Source: Bradyrhizobium sp. sBnM-33 (GTDB taxonomy: Bacteria; Pseudomonadota; Alphaproteobacteria; Rhizobiales; Xanthobacteraceae). From it: a stretch of 64,000 nucleotides of DNA. Below, in pieces: positions 17,656 to 26,528 of this stretch; position 1 is the stretch's first letter; every line of letters starts with the position of its first letter. Under the pieces are notes generated by a model. The model was not told the DNA's origin and did no database searches. It saw nothing but the letters and a program-made list of their open reading frames with translations. The stretch covers positions 4,526,001-4,590,000 of the forward strand of contig NZ_CP136624.1 in the NCBI RefSeq assembly GCF_032917945.1. The letters are read 5' to 3'. Both the position numbers and the translations under genes were made by a program.

Positions 17656-18294
17656 ATGGTCCGCGACATGCTGAACGATCCTGGTCAATGGCTGGCTTTC
17701 GCCTTGAGTGGTTGGACCACTAGCTGGCCCACACAGTTGCTCGCCATCATCTGGATTTTGTGGGTCATGAGCTGGGTTTTGGCGTCGTTCTGGTCTGGTC
17801 AAACGAAGAAACACGTGATGACCTGGGACTCGCTCAAATACCGCTTCCCCATTCTCGTAGGGGCCATTCTTTTCTTGCCATTGACTGGCAAGGTCCTGGG
17901 GGAAAAGCCGCTCTGGCAGTTTGGCAGCCTTGGCATCTACGTGCTCGCCTGCCTTGTCCTTGCGGGGATCTCATTCACATGGTGGGGGAGAATTCATCTC
18001 GGACGATTCTGGTCGAACGCGATCACGCATAAGGAAGGTCATCGGGTCATTGACACCGGTCCCTACGGGCTGGTGCGCCACCCGATCTATACGGGGCTTA
18101 TCGCCGGAATGCTGGTGACGGGTATAGCGGTCGGAACAGTGAGCGCGATGCTGGGGGCGGCGCTGATCTCGCTCGGGATGGGATTGAAGGCTCGCATGGA
18201 GGAGGGCTTCCTCACGGCGGAACTCGGTGTGGATGCCTATGGATCGTATTGCCGTCGCGTTCCGATGCTGATCCCGTTCCTGCCGCGCACCTGA
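17656..18294 (+). CDS. Isoprenylcysteine carboxyl methyltransferase (ICMT) family membrane protein
   Basis: A 212-residue membrane protein with about five hydrophobic segments. The SAM-binding signature GPYGLVRHPIYTG is intact, followed by ARMEEGFL and YCRRVPMLIPF. Bacterial relatives methylate membrane lipids or small molecules rather than prenylated proteins. ATG at 17656 is one base after the stop of the epimerase gene, indicating translational coupling; an in-frame TTG at 17638 is the alternative start. Confidence 0.85.
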   Translation: MVRDMLNDPGQWLAFALSGWTTSWPTQLLAIIWILWVMSWVLASFWSGQTKKHVMTWDSLKYRFPILVGAILFLPLTGKVLGEKPLWQFGSLGIYVLACLVLAGISFTWWGRIHLGRFWSNAITHKEGHRVIDTGPYGLVRHPIYTGLIAGMLVTGIAVGTVSAMLGAALISLGMGLKARMEEGFLTAELGVDAYGSYCRRVPMLIPFLPRT

Positions 18295-18307
18295 CGTCGC
18301 TCTGCAC

Positions 18308-19253
18308 CTACCGTTTTCGTCGCGACGCCGCTGACGTCGCGACAGGTGGGACGAGGCGGCGCGGAACCAGGACGGGTTGGCCAACTGACAGCGGTGCACT
18401 GTCAGAATACTGATTGGCCTGGGTCAGTGACCACAGCGGTACATGGTTCAGTGCCGCAAGCCTCTGCAAGGTATCGCCCGAACGGGCGAATTGCTGCGTG
18501 CCGCTGTCCCACAGTTCCAGCGGGGCATCAGGAGGAACCACGTAGCGCAGCGGCACTGCCTCTCCCTTGGCCGGCAAAGGCGTCGTCGCAAGTTGCGCAA
18601 TGGCTGTCACCAGTTGCTCGTGGACGGAATCCATCTTGTCGATGTTGATGTGGGTGACTTCGCCGTGCTGCTTCAAATCGAAGCTCGCGTAGTGACCCTG
18701 GTAACCCTGCTCCGCCACCACATCGCCGCCGCCCAATATACTGTCGGACAGGAAAATGTTGATGTAAACGCTCGACGTTCAGCGGCACCTTCGGGCTTGC
18801 CTGAGCCGGATCGATGGTGACCACCAGACTTGCCGGGATGTTTTCGGACTTCAGTATGCCGGCGAACGTCAAGGCGCACAGTCCGCCCATCGAATGACCG
18901 ATCAGGACGATCGGAGCAGGATCGTTCCGGAAATCGCGGATCGCCTGATCCGCAATCAGCCGACAAATCGTGAATTCGTAGACGTCAGCCCGGATACCGG
19001 CTTCCTGGAGACGATTGGTCAGGCGATCCATCCCCCGCGAAAAGATCGGGCCGAGCGCGCCGCGGAACAGGTAGACGCGCGCCTGCGGCTGAGTCGCGGC
19101 TGGCGGCGTGTCGGGGGCGACCGTCGCGACAGCATTGGTCGTGCGTGCAGCCGGACCGGCGACCGCCACATTGCAGACGGCCGACAAGATGCAGACGGAA
19201 AGGGCTGCACGGATCACCACGGCTGCAACCAGCGTCGGACTTCTCATGTACAT
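18308..19253 (-). pseudogene. Secreted alpha/beta-hydrolase with C-terminal LysM-like region, frameshifted
   Basis: The first frame, from ATG 19253, has a signal peptide, a hydrolase core with the elbow IGHSMGG and a stretch VPLNVER, then turns to nonsense. From the same point the next frame reads YINIFLSDSILGGGDVVAE and continues to 18308 with a LysM-like peptidoglycan-binding segment (SGDTLQRLAALNHVPLWSLTQAN). One extra base in the AAA run at 18766-18768 accounts for the shift. The neighbouring intact relative at 19405 has YINFYIANG at the matching place. Either the gene has decayed or the homopolymer was misread. Confidence 0.78.
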
Positions 19254-19404
19254 TCCGCTCGCGATTTAGGCGTAGAGGTGCCGGACCTCGAATGCCGGCG
19301 GGCCACGCCACCCAGCGCTCTGCGGGTGATCTATCGTCGAGGAATTAGCAGAATTTGCGGCGCTCGTAGTTGGCGCAGCCACCTGAACCGATCGAACCGA
19401 ACTA

Positions 19405-20154
19405 CTACCGTACCGCCGCGGCGCTTGCCGTGCCGGGCCTCGTCGCGTTTGCCGCTTCAGGTTGCCGCGGCCTCTGCGCCCCCGAAGCTGGTACAGATCG
19501 GCCGAAGACGACAGCGTCGATCTCGCTTATCACCTTCTGCTGCATGATCAGGTTCTTTTCGATCGACATGTGCCCGACGCCAGGCACGTCCTGCACATTC
19601 ACATTCTCGAGCTTGCCCTGGAATTGTCCGGTTTTCTGAACCGGCGTGCCGGCGCCGTTGGCGATGTAGAAGTTTATATAGCGTCCCACGCGTCCCGAGA
19701 GGCTGGTGCGAAACACCGAATCCAGGCCGATGGCGAGCCTAACGGGAGCGCCAAGCTGATCCAGCTTGGCGACCATGTCGGGAAGCGCGGTCGCGCCCGA
19801 GGAATGCCCGACCAGAATGATCGTCTTGATCCTGCCACTCTTGTATCCGGCGGCGGCTTCGTCGGCGAGCGACGACCAGGAGGCAAAGTTCGCGACAGTG
19901 ACCGGGATGCCCTGCGCCCGCAGCTTTACCGCAATATCATCGAGACCCAGGGAGAAAATATTGAGCACGCCGCGGAGCAGATAGACATGAGCAGTCGAGG
20001 CTGCCGACGCGGAACTCCTTGCCTGTGCGGGGCTTGCGCCGATCGCCAGGAGCAGCAAGACCGCGATAGCCATCGCGTGCACTCGACGCAACGATGCCCG
20101 GCAGAGAAAGGCTAACCAGCCGACAGATCCGATATCGCCGCGATATGGCTTCAT
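19405..20154 (-). CDS. Exported alpha/beta hydrolase-like protein, relative of 18308-19253
   Basis: A 249-residue protein. Start ATG 20154 has GAGGGGC upstream and yields a signal or anchor segment (MAIAVLLLLAIGASPAQARS). The core resembles the neighbouring frameshifted gene: HVYLLRGVLNIFSLGLDDIA, then the nucleophile elbow VGHSSGA, RVGRYINFY and late GVGHMSIEK with the likely catalytic His. A C-terminal Ala/Pro/Arg tail lacks the LysM part. The pair looks like a tandem duplication; substrate unknown, cell envelope location likely. Confidence 0.78.
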   Translation of the reverse strand: MKPYRGDIGSVGWLAFLCRASLRRVHAMAIAVLLLLAIGASPAQARSSASAASTAHVYLLRGVLNIFSLGLDDIAVKLRAQGIPVTVANFASWSSLADEAAAGYKSGRIKTIILVGHSSGATALPDMVAKLDQLGAPVRLAIGLDSVFRTSLSGRVGRYINFYIANGAGTPVQKTGQFQGKLENVNVQDVPGVGHMSIEKNLIMQQKVISEIDAVVFGRSVPASGAQRPRQPEAANATRPGTASAAAVR

Positions 20155-20611
20155 TGCGCCCCTCGAAGTGCTGCGAAGTCTTTCGCCAAGCGACCGTAGC
20201 GCCCGCGCGCTCGGAACTGCAATAAAACGTGGCGTGAACAGCCGCAATTTACCAACACGACGTGTCTCCGCCGCAACACCAGTTTTCAGACTCCTCAATG
20301 GATTTCGCCAAGGCGCCCGGAGCAGAACGCATCGTGCCGCGGGCGATAATGCTGCGAATTTCTGGTCGTTGGAACTCTGAGGCCAAGGCCGCCCTTTCAT
20401 TCAATTGCGGGAAAATCACGATTGCGGCGGTCCGACCACTCAGATTTCGACCAGCAGGTGGCTCGTCGAGCGGTGTGCACCCCGATGGTGCGGTCGCGGT
20501 ACCGAAGCGCAACAGACGACCACAATCAGATGTCAAAAGTAGAATTGAAATGAGGGAACCCACCAGACTCAGCTTAGATCCCGTACAGGTTGGATTTGGC
20601 AGGGGGCACCA
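20155..20611. other. Divergent intergenic region without clear gene
   Basis: Lies between the minus-strand hydrolase and the DUF6894-type gene. Long overlapping frames on both strands are present but none shows a recognisable protein, signal peptide or ribosome site. It must contain both promoters. Confidence 0.35.
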
Positions 20612-20836
20612 ATGCCATACTTCAATTTTGATCTCGTCATCGGCGCGGAGCTCAAAAACCAGGGCGGCATGTTTCTCGAAAACACAGAAAATGCGATCGA
20701 TAAGGCCGAAAGCCTCGCGAGCGAGCTTCGCATCGTTCGTCCCGAGCTGTGTTCCACGGGATGTGCTGTGCGTGTCACCGACGGAGACAGTAACGAGCTC
20801 TACCGTACTCCGGTTGAACTTATCGGCCGCGGATGA
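20612..20836 (+). CDS. DUF6894-like small protein
   Basis: A 74-residue protein beginning MPYFNFDLVIGAEL and containing ENTENAIDKAESLASEL and CAVRVTDGDSNELYRTPVEL. This layout (short beta strands, a central helix, then a 'V-x-D-x-x-G-N-E-L' hairpin) matches the DUF6894 family, abundant in rhizobia and of unknown function. AGGGGGC sits six bases before ATG. It is a single gene. Confidence 0.75.
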   Translation: MPYFNFDLVIGAELKNQGGMFLENTENAIDKAESLASELRIVRPELCSTGCAVRVTDGDSNELYRTPVELIGRG

Positions 20837-20898
20837 AATCGTCCCGTCGCGTACGATGTGTCGTAAGCGCACGGGATCGAATTGGCCTGAAGTGTAGG

Positions 20899-21174
20899 TT
20901 ACGGCAAGGGCAGTAGTTGAGTTGGTGGCGATTTCTTGCCGAGGGGGCAGCTCGTTCGGTCCTTGAGGGAATGAATCTGGGCTGCAGATTCGTTGAAATG
21001 GTTCGGATCAGATGCCGATGACTCGGTCGCGCTCATAGGCTCGGCCACGTCGGCATTCGATGACGATTCCACGTAACTAACAACGGCGAACGTAAGGGCG
21101 AACAGGGTGAAAAGCCCGACCACTGCTATCGTGCCCATTCCCTGCCAATCGATTTGGCTATTGAATAATGGCAT
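20899..21174 (-). CDS. Small single-span membrane protein
   Basis: A 91-residue protein with one membrane helix (TIAVVGLFTLFALTFAVVSYV, residues 15-35) and a polar Ser/Asn-rich tail of about 55 residues. GGGAG precedes the ATG by about eight bases. No family recognised; the soluble tail probably lies in the periplasm. Confidence 0.6.
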   Translation of the reverse strand: MPLFNSQIDWQGMGTIAVVGLFTLFALTFAVVSYVESSSNADVAEPMSATESSASDPNHFNESAAQIHSLKDRTSCPLGKKSPPTQLLPLP

Positions 21175-21329
21175 GGCTCGTCTCCCGAAGCCGGGTTTGC
21201 GACGGCCTTAAATCAACTCGCGATTCTCAACTGTGAAGTGCCTCACGTCTCACGCTCACTTGATGCCGAGACAGAATGCCGGACGTCTTCTTGCTTGGGC
21301 GATTCGTCGCGCAATGAGCATCACCGGTC

Positions 21330-22988
21330 TTATGGCTTGATCCCGATCTTCTCTCTGATCGCACCAAGCTCGGCCTCGTCCCAGATGCCGATCAAAACGC
21401 CGTTCTTGACCTGCAATTGCTGGGCGGCATAGGCGGCAATTTTTGCGTTCGGCGTGGTGATGTGCATCTTCGGGTGCAGCGCCCAATCGAACAGCTCCGA
21501 CTGCAGCCGCGCCACGATATCGGCGCAGGCGGGATCGGCGCCGCGATCGACAAATTCCTGCGGATCGGTTTCGAGATCATAGAGCATCGGCCGGAAGCCG
21601 GACGCGTGAATGTATTTCCAGCGGCCGTCGAACACCATGAACAGCCGGCAGCGCTCGATCGGCTGGTTCAGCATCACGCGCACGTCCTGCATGGCGTAGT
21701 CGTATTCGGAGAACACCACCTTGCGCCAATCGGCAGGCTTGTGGCCATACAACAGCGGCACCAGCGAGCGTCCTTCCACGATGTGATCCGGCGGCGTTGA
21801 GCCGAAATAATCGATGAAGGTCGGCGCCAGGTCGATCGCCTCGACCAGCGCATCGCTGACCGTGCCGCGCGTGGCGTCGGCGGCAGGCGAGGGATCGATC
21901 ACGATCAGCGGGATTTTTGCGGATTGCTCGTGGAACAGATCCTTCTCGCCCATCCAGTGATCGCCGAGATAGTCGCCATGATCAGACGTGAACACGATCA
22001 TGGTGGTGTCGAGCAGACCGCGCGCTTCCAGGAAGCGCATCAAGACGCCCATCTGGTCGTCGATCTGCTTGATCAGGCCCATATAGGTCGGAATGACCTT
22101 CTCGCGCGCCTCGTTGCGCGACATGTTGCGCGAATAGCGCATGTCCATATAGGCGGCGAACACCGGATGCGCGTTGGCGCGTTCCTCCTGCGAGCGGATC
22201 ACCGGCTGCACGTCCTGCGGACCGTACATGCTGGCGTAGGGCTCCGGCGCGATATAGGGCCAGTGCGGCTTGATGTAGGACAGATGCAGGCACCATGGCC
22301 TTCCGTCGTGCTCGGCTTCCGCGATGAACTCCATCGCGCGTCGCGTCATATAAGGCGTCTCGGAATGCTCGTCGGGCACCCGCGCGGCCTTGTCGGCATG
22401 AACCAATAGCCAGCCGGTCTGCAAGGTCCCATCTTCCGCCGCGCCGGAATTGGCCCAGTGCTCCCAGGGGTTGGGCGCGTCATAGCCGTGCTGGCGTAGA
22501 TAATTGTCGTAGGCCGGGCGCGGCCGTCCCGTCGGATGCAGGCCGTCGTCGCGCTCATAAGGCTCGAAGCCGCATTCCGACACATGCACGCCGATGATCG
22601 AGTCGGCGGGGATACCGAGATTCTTCAGTCCCTCCAGGTCGGGCGCCATATGCGTCTTGCCGACCAGGACGTTGCGCACGCCGATCTTCTTTAAGTGATC
22701 GCCGAGCGTCGGTTCGCCGATGCGCAGCGGCCAGCCGTTCCAGTGCGAGCCATGCGAGCGCATGTAGCGGCCGGTATAGAACGACATCCGTGACGGCCCG
22801 CAGATCGGCGATTGCACATAGGTGTTCGAGAACAACACGCCGCGTTTGGCCATCGCGTCGATGTTCGGCGTCTTCAGCACAGGGTGGCCGGTGCAGCCGA
22901 GATAATCGTAGCGAAGCTGGTCGCACATAATCCAGAGCACGTTCTTCGCAGGCATCTTGGCTGTCATCTCAGGCATTTCGGGTGTCAT
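21330..22988 (-). CDS. Sulfatase / phosphonate monoester hydrolase family enzyme
   Basis: A 552-residue alkaline-phosphatase-superfamily enzyme. The catalytic motif CGPSR (Cys about residue 63) is the C-x-P-x-R signature converted to formylglycine by a maturase. Metal ligands are visible in MCDQLRYDYLG near the N-terminus and TSDHGDYLGDH in the second half. Overall architecture and C-terminus (FDGRWKYIHASGFRPMLYDLE) resemble rhizobial phosphonate monoester hydrolases and related arylsulfatases, so the true ester is uncertain. No signal peptide is seen, fitting a cytosolic enzyme. Three nearby ATGs (22988, 22976, 22967) make the start uncertain. No maturase gene is in the window. Confidence 0.88.
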   Translation of the reverse strand: MTPEMPEMTAKMPAKNVLWIMCDQLRYDYLGCTGHPVLKTPNIDAMAKRGVLFSNTYVQSPICGPSRMSFYTGRYMRSHGSHWNGWPLRIGEPTLGDHLKKIGVRNVLVGKTHMAPDLEGLKNLGIPADSIIGVHVSECGFEPYERDDGLHPTGRPRPAYDNYLRQHGYDAPNPWEHWANSGAAEDGTLQTGWLLVHADKAARVPDEHSETPYMTRRAMEFIAEAEHDGRPWCLHLSYIKPHWPYIAPEPYASMYGPQDVQPVIRSQEERANAHPVFAAYMDMRYSRNMSRNEAREKVIPTYMGLIKQIDDQMGVLMRFLEARGLLDTTMIVFTSDHGDYLGDHWMGEKDLFHEQSAKIPLIVIDPSPAADATRGTVSDALVEAIDLAPTFIDYFGSTPPDHIVEGRSLVPLLYGHKPADWRKVVFSEYDYAMQDVRVMLNQPIERCRLFMVFDGRWKYIHASGFRPMLYDLETDPQEFVDRGADPACADIVARLQSELFDWALHPKMHITTPNAKIAAYAAQQLQVKNGVLIGIWDEAELGAIREKIGIKP

Positions 22989-23203
22989 CGGGAAGGGGCC
23001 GGGATGGTGCGATATGTCAGCGCAAATGACAATCGAGCGGGTGGCTAGATCCGAGGCGTTAACATTTGGATAGCGCCATTTCTCGCAATTGAATGGCGAT
23101 CCACGGTTGCGCGTTAGCCTTACCGCCAGTTTGGCCGGCCGCCTTAACCCTTGGGACCGGCGTGTTGGATTAAATTGGGACTCGGAAAACCGGATCCCAA
23201 GCA

Positions 23204-23650
23204 ATGCGCATTGGCGTCACACTGGCACTTTTGATCGCGACGATTTCGGCCGCCTTTGCCGGCGGCGGCTTCGAGATCGTGATTCCGGGCCGTCCCGGCG
23301 TTCCCGTCATCATAAACGGCGTCGACGCATCCTATGCGGTGGTCGAGGGTGACTGGGGCCTCGGCAAGGGCACCCATGTCGAGCCGACCGTCTATGGCGG
23401 CCGCTATATCGATCCGGTCCCGCGCGTCGGTCATTACTATCCGAGCGCCGGCCGCATGCCCGGTTACGGGCGCCTTGAAATCGAGCCGCCGGCGAACCGG
23501 CGGCTGCCGCAACCGGCCGAGAGCTACCATCAGTCCTGGTCGGCGCAGTCGGCGCCGCTGCCGGCGCAGTCCAACGTGCCGGTCGATCCGCCGGAGATCA
23601 TCTACGCGCCGCGCGACGACAGGCGATGGCCCCACCACTTTCCACGTTAA
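23204..23650 (+). CDS. Exported Pro/Gly/Tyr-rich protein
   Basis: A 148-residue protein with a clear signal peptide (MRIGVTLALLIATISAAFAGG). The mature chain is rich in Pro, Gly and Tyr (IPGRPGVPVIINGVDASYAV, YGGRYIDPVPRVGHYYPSAG) and ends in a charged DDRRWPHHFPR. It lacks a recognised domain but is of a type common among Bradyrhizobium envelope proteins. It is followed after 30 bases by another secreted Tyr-rich gene and probably shares its transcript. Confidence 0.72.
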   Translation: MRIGVTLALLIATISAAFAGGGFEIVIPGRPGVPVIINGVDASYAVVEGDWGLGKGTHVEPTVYGGRYIDPVPRVGHYYPSAGRMPGYGRLEIEPPANRRLPQPAESYHQSWSAQSAPLPAQSNVPVDPPEIIYAPRDDRRWPHHFPR

Positions 23651-23680
23651 GACCAAGCAAAATAAGGACAGGAGAGAGTA

Positions 23681-24073
23681 ATGCGTCAGATACTTAAGGG
23701 ATTGATCGCGGCAGTGGCCGTCATGGCCGCCGCGCCCGCGATGGCCTGCGGCTACGCCCCTTGCGCAGCGCCGGTCTATGTCGCACCGGCCGTGACCTAC
23801 GGCTATGCCGGCTGCAGCCCCTGCGGCGGCTGGGTCCGCGAGCGTCTGCCCGATCCGGAGCAGCAGTATTATTACGTCAACCAGGGCCCGACCTATACCG
23901 GCCCGGGCAATTGGGCGCCGCGTCCGGTTTATCGCGAAGGCTCGATCTCCGGCTACGGCTATGGCTACAACCGCCCGTATCGCGCGTACCGCCACTATCA
24001 CCGCCACAGCTATCACCACGGCTACGCGCCGCGCTATTACCACGGTCAGCGCGTGCTGCGCCGGTACTACTGA
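23681..24073 (+). CDS. Exported Tyr/His-rich low-complexity protein
   Basis: A 130-residue secreted protein: signal peptide ending AMACG, a Cys-containing start (CGYAPCAAP, CSPCGG), a central PDPEQQYYYVNQGPTYTGPG, then a Tyr/His/Arg-rich tail (YRHYHRHSYHHGYAPRYYHG). Composition suggests an extended surface or periplasmic protein; function unknown. A GGACAGGAGAGAG ribosome site precedes it. Terminator at 24099. Confidence 0.72.
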   Translation: MRQILKGLIAAVAVMAAAPAMACGYAPCAAPVYVAPAVTYGYAGCSPCGGWVRERLPDPEQQYYYVNQGPTYTGPGNWAPRPVYREGSISGYGYGYNRPYRAYRHYHRHSYHHGYAPRYYHGQRVLRRYY

Positions 24074-24098
24074 TCCAACGATAGCCTGAGAGTTTCAG

Positions 24099-24125
24099 CG
24101 CCCGTTCGCTTGTCGCGAGCGGGCG
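24099..24125 (+). terminator. Terminator after secreted gene pair
   Basis: An 11-bp stem with one G-T pair (CGCCCGTTCGC, loop TTGTC, GCGAGCGGGCG) followed by TTGTTCATTT. It also sits just past the minus-strand rlmB stop. Confidence 0.8.
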
Positions 24126-24129
24126 TTGT

Positions 24130-24957
24130 TCATTTCATCAAGCCCAATCGGCTCGCGCCGATATAGAGCGCGAGCACTGCGGCGTTCGACACGTTCAGGC
24201 TCTTGATCTCGCCGGGCACGTCAAGCCGCGCCACCGCGCGGCAGGTCTCGCGGGTCAGTTGCCGCAGGCCCTTGCCCTCGGCGCCCAGCACCAGCGCCAG
24301 TGGCTGCTGCAAAGGCACGGCGGCGAGGTCATCGGTCCCCTCACTGTCGAGCCCGACTGTCAAGAAGCCGCGGTCATTCAACTCGGTCAGCGCGCGGGCG
24401 AGATTTTGCACCGTCACCAGCGGCACCAGTTCCAGCGCGCCGGAGGCGGATTTCGCCAGCACGCCGGTAGCCTCCGGGCTGTGGCGGGCCGTGGTGACGA
24501 TCGCCTTCACCGCAAAGGCGGCCGCCGAGCGCATGATGGCGCCGACATTGTGCGGATCGGTGATCTGGTCGAGCACCAGCACGATGCCTTCCTGCGGCAG
24601 CGTTTCGATATCGGGCGAGGGCAGGGGATCGGCCTCCGCCAACAGCCCCTGATGCACGGCGTCGGGCCCAAGCCGCTGGTCGATTGCGTTCGGCCGGACG
24701 ATTTCGGGGGCAACGCGGGTGTCGATATTTTCGTCCGCCAGCCGCCGGGCGGCGTTTTCGGTCAGGAACAGCTTTCGGATCCGCCGCTCGGGGTTGGCGA
24801 GGGCCGCCGAAACCGTGTGCCAGCCATAGAGAATCACCGGCCCGTCGGGGCTCGAGTCCCGGTCGCGCCAGCCCGGCGGACGGGCCAATTTCCGCCCTTT
24901 TTCGAAGTGTTTGCCGCCGCCGCGGCGGAACGGCGGTTTTCGGTCGCGATCGCTCAT
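24130..24957 (-). CDS. rlmB: TrmH-family 23S rRNA (guanosine-2'-O-)-methyltransferase RlmB
   Basis: A 275-residue SpoU/TrmH methyltransferase that modifies a guanosine ribose in the peptidyl-transferase region of 23S rRNA. An N-terminal basic extension is followed by the RNA-binding domain (ILYGWHTVSAALANPERR) and the trefoil-knot SAM domain with motifs DPHNVGAIMRSA, LVLGAEGKGLRQLT and SLNVSNAAVLALY. All three signature motifs are intact. It is convergent with the secreted gene pair. Confidence 0.93.
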   Translation of the reverse strand: MSDRDRKPPFRRGGGKHFEKGRKLARPPGWRDRDSSPDGPVILYGWHTVSAALANPERRIRKLFLTENAARRLADENIDTRVAPEIVRPNAIDQRLGPDAVHQGLLAEADPLPSPDIETLPQEGIVLVLDQITDPHNVGAIMRSAAAFAVKAIVTTARHSPEATGVLAKSASGALELVPLVTVQNLARALTELNDRGFLTVGLDSEGTDDLAAVPLQQPLALVLGAEGKGLRQLTRETCRAVARLDVPGEIKSLNVSNAAVLALYIGASRLGLMK

Positions 24958-25164
24958 GGAGAGCTTGTGTCACGGAGGCCGGAATATGGCAATTTGGCCT
25001 CATCGAACCTATTTTTGGTGGTCCGTGTTGGTTGACTTTGCCATCCCGCTTCGCCCATAAACGCGCCGGTCGCAGCCGTTTTTGAAACGGGCTTTCGGCC
25101 TCAGCGTCATCCTTGGGTCCGGTCCTCCGCCACTCGGGCGGCCGGTCCGGTGACGTTGTCGGAC

Positions 25165-25250
25165 GGGGAAGTGTCCCGAGTGGCAAAGGGAGCTGACTGT
25201 AAATCAGCCGCCGTATGGCTTCGAAGGTTCGAGTCCTTCCTTCCCCACCA
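25165..25250 (+). tRNA. tRNA-Tyr (GTA anticodon)
   Basis: An 86-base class II tRNA: acceptor GGGGAAG, D arm, anticodon loop CTGTAAA giving GTA, a long variable arm (GCCGCCGTATGGC), T arm GGTTCGAGTCC and encoded CCA at 25248-25250. Confidence 0.96.
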
Positions 25251-25309
25251 TCCTGCTTCGCGCCAACGCGCTTCGCAGGATTGCAGCCTGCCTGACCGCG
25301 AAGCAGGAT
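25250..25309 (+). repeat. Inverted repeat after tRNA-Tyr
   Basis: Perfect 13-bp arms ATCCTGCTTCGCG (25250-25262) and CGCGAAGCAGGAT (25297-25309) begin in the tRNA CCA. A second imperfect palindrome (CCCTCCGAAGCC...GAAGGAGGG) lies at 25311-25336. They may end tRNA transcription or be part of a small dispersed unit. Confidence 0.6.
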
Positions 25310-25345
25310 GCCCTCCGAAGCCTTGGCGAAGGAGGGCCGCTCCAG

Positions 25346-25588
25346 ATGCACTACGTGTACTTGTTACAAAGCGAGAGCTTTTCCGGCCGACGTTACGTCG
25401 GAATGGCATCTGATGTTCAGAGGCGATTGTCGGACCATAATGCGGGCAAGTCTCCCCATACCTCTGAATTTCTTCCTTGGAAGCTGGTTACATACGTTGC
25501 GTTCTCGAACGAACAGAAGGCGCGCACATTCGAGCGCTATCTGAAATCCGGTTCTGGGCACGCGTTTGCCAGAAAACGGCTTTGGTAG
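25346..25588 (+). CDS. GIY-YIG nuclease-superfamily small protein
   Basis: An 80-residue protein consisting of one UvrC-N/UPF0213-like GIY-YIG domain. It starts MHYVYLLQSESFSGRRYVGM, where Y-V-Y and R-Y-V-G are the GIY and YIG strands; the catalytic-type Arg is in DVQRRLSDHN and the Glu in ARTFERYLKSG. Such short stand-alone proteins are widespread and their DNA target is unknown. It lies 96 bases after tRNA-Tyr in a palindrome-rich spacer. Confidence 0.88.
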   Translation: MHYVYLLQSESFSGRRYVGMASDVQRRLSDHNAGKSPHTSEFLPWKLVTYVAFSNEQKARTFERYLKSGSGHAFARKRLW

Positions 25589-25629
25589 ACCGCCCAACCC
25601 AACCCGCCAGCAGGGCCAAGCCCCGAAAT

Positions 25630-26364
25630 TCAACGACAGGTGCTCGGGCGGAACGGAAGCGCTGTTCGCTCGGTAGCATCGAACTCCGCAGCGTACAGTT
25701 CCCGAACAGTTCGGTGGCACTCGCACGCGCGGCGCTGCAGGAGAGCCATATCGAGAATGCTTATGTTGCCCCTGCTGTACGAGATCAGCCCTTCCTTTTG
25801 CAGTTGGCTGGCAACGCTGGTTACGCTGGTTCGCCTCACACCCATCATCTGCGCCAAGAATTCCTGCGTCACCTGCAGTTCGGTGCCCACCAGATCGCAC
25901 ATCCTGACCAGCCACTTACACGTCCGCTGTTCAACGGTGTGAACCGCGTTGCAGGCAGTCGTCTGCTGCACCTGGGCGAGGAAGAATTGTTCGTACTTGA
26001 TGAGCAGCGCGAGCAGGTCAGGAGAAGACAGGGCAACTGCTTTGAGGTGCTCGGCGTCCATGACGCTCGCAAGGCCGGATACCTGAACGACTACTTTGTG
26101 CAGCGACGCCTTGCTATCCAGCGCTTGTGCAGCTCCGAAAGCACCATCGTTGCCGATCATGCCGCTTTCGATCGCCCAACCATCTTCCAGTTCAACAACG
26201 GAGGAAAGTATGCCGCCATGCGGGAAGTACACCTGATTGACGCGCGCGCGGCTCTCCGCAACGACCTTGCCGCGTTGCATTTCGATAACGCGAAGATGCG
26301 GCCGGAGGTCTTCAAGATCGACAGGGCTTGCTCGGGACAGAATACGATTTTTTGAGTGAAGCAT
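25630..26364 (-). CDS. Crp/Fnr-family transcriptional regulator
   Basis: A 244-residue regulator: N-terminal cyclic-nucleotide-binding-like barrel (about 10-130) and C-terminal winged helix with the recognition segment FLAQMMGVRRTSVTSVASQLQ. The Fnr N-terminal Cys cluster is absent, so it is not an iron-sulfur oxygen sensor, and canonical cAMP-binding residues are not evident. Start at 26364 has AAGGATGAGGAGAG upstream. It follows the GIY-YIG gene convergently. Confidence 0.88.
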   Translation of the reverse strand: MLHSKNRILSRASPVDLEDLRPHLRVIEMQRGKVVAESRARVNQVYFPHGGILSSVVELEDGWAIESGMIGNDGAFGAAQALDSKASLHKVVVQVSGLASVMDAEHLKAVALSSPDLLALLIKYEQFFLAQVQQTTACNAVHTVEQRTCKWLVRMCDLVGTELQVTQEFLAQMMGVRRTSVTSVASQLQKEGLISYSRGNISILDMALLQRRACECHRTVRELYAAEFDATERTALPFRPSTCR

Positions 26365-26528
26365 CGTGCTCTCCTCATCCTTTGCAGGCGGGAGCACAAC
26401 ACTCTCAGTCACCGACGCCCACGGGCGGTTGTGTCGGTGATGCACTCAATGTGGAGATCGTAGGCCCGGATAGCGAGTCAATTATTGTGTCGTATTTTGA
26501 GCCCCTTGCAGTGCAGTATGGTGAAGCA

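Noticed and set aside
25107..25409. Minus-strand ORF with GRKDSNLRSHTAADLQSAPF
   Set aside because: Translation of the antisense strand of tRNA-Tyr.
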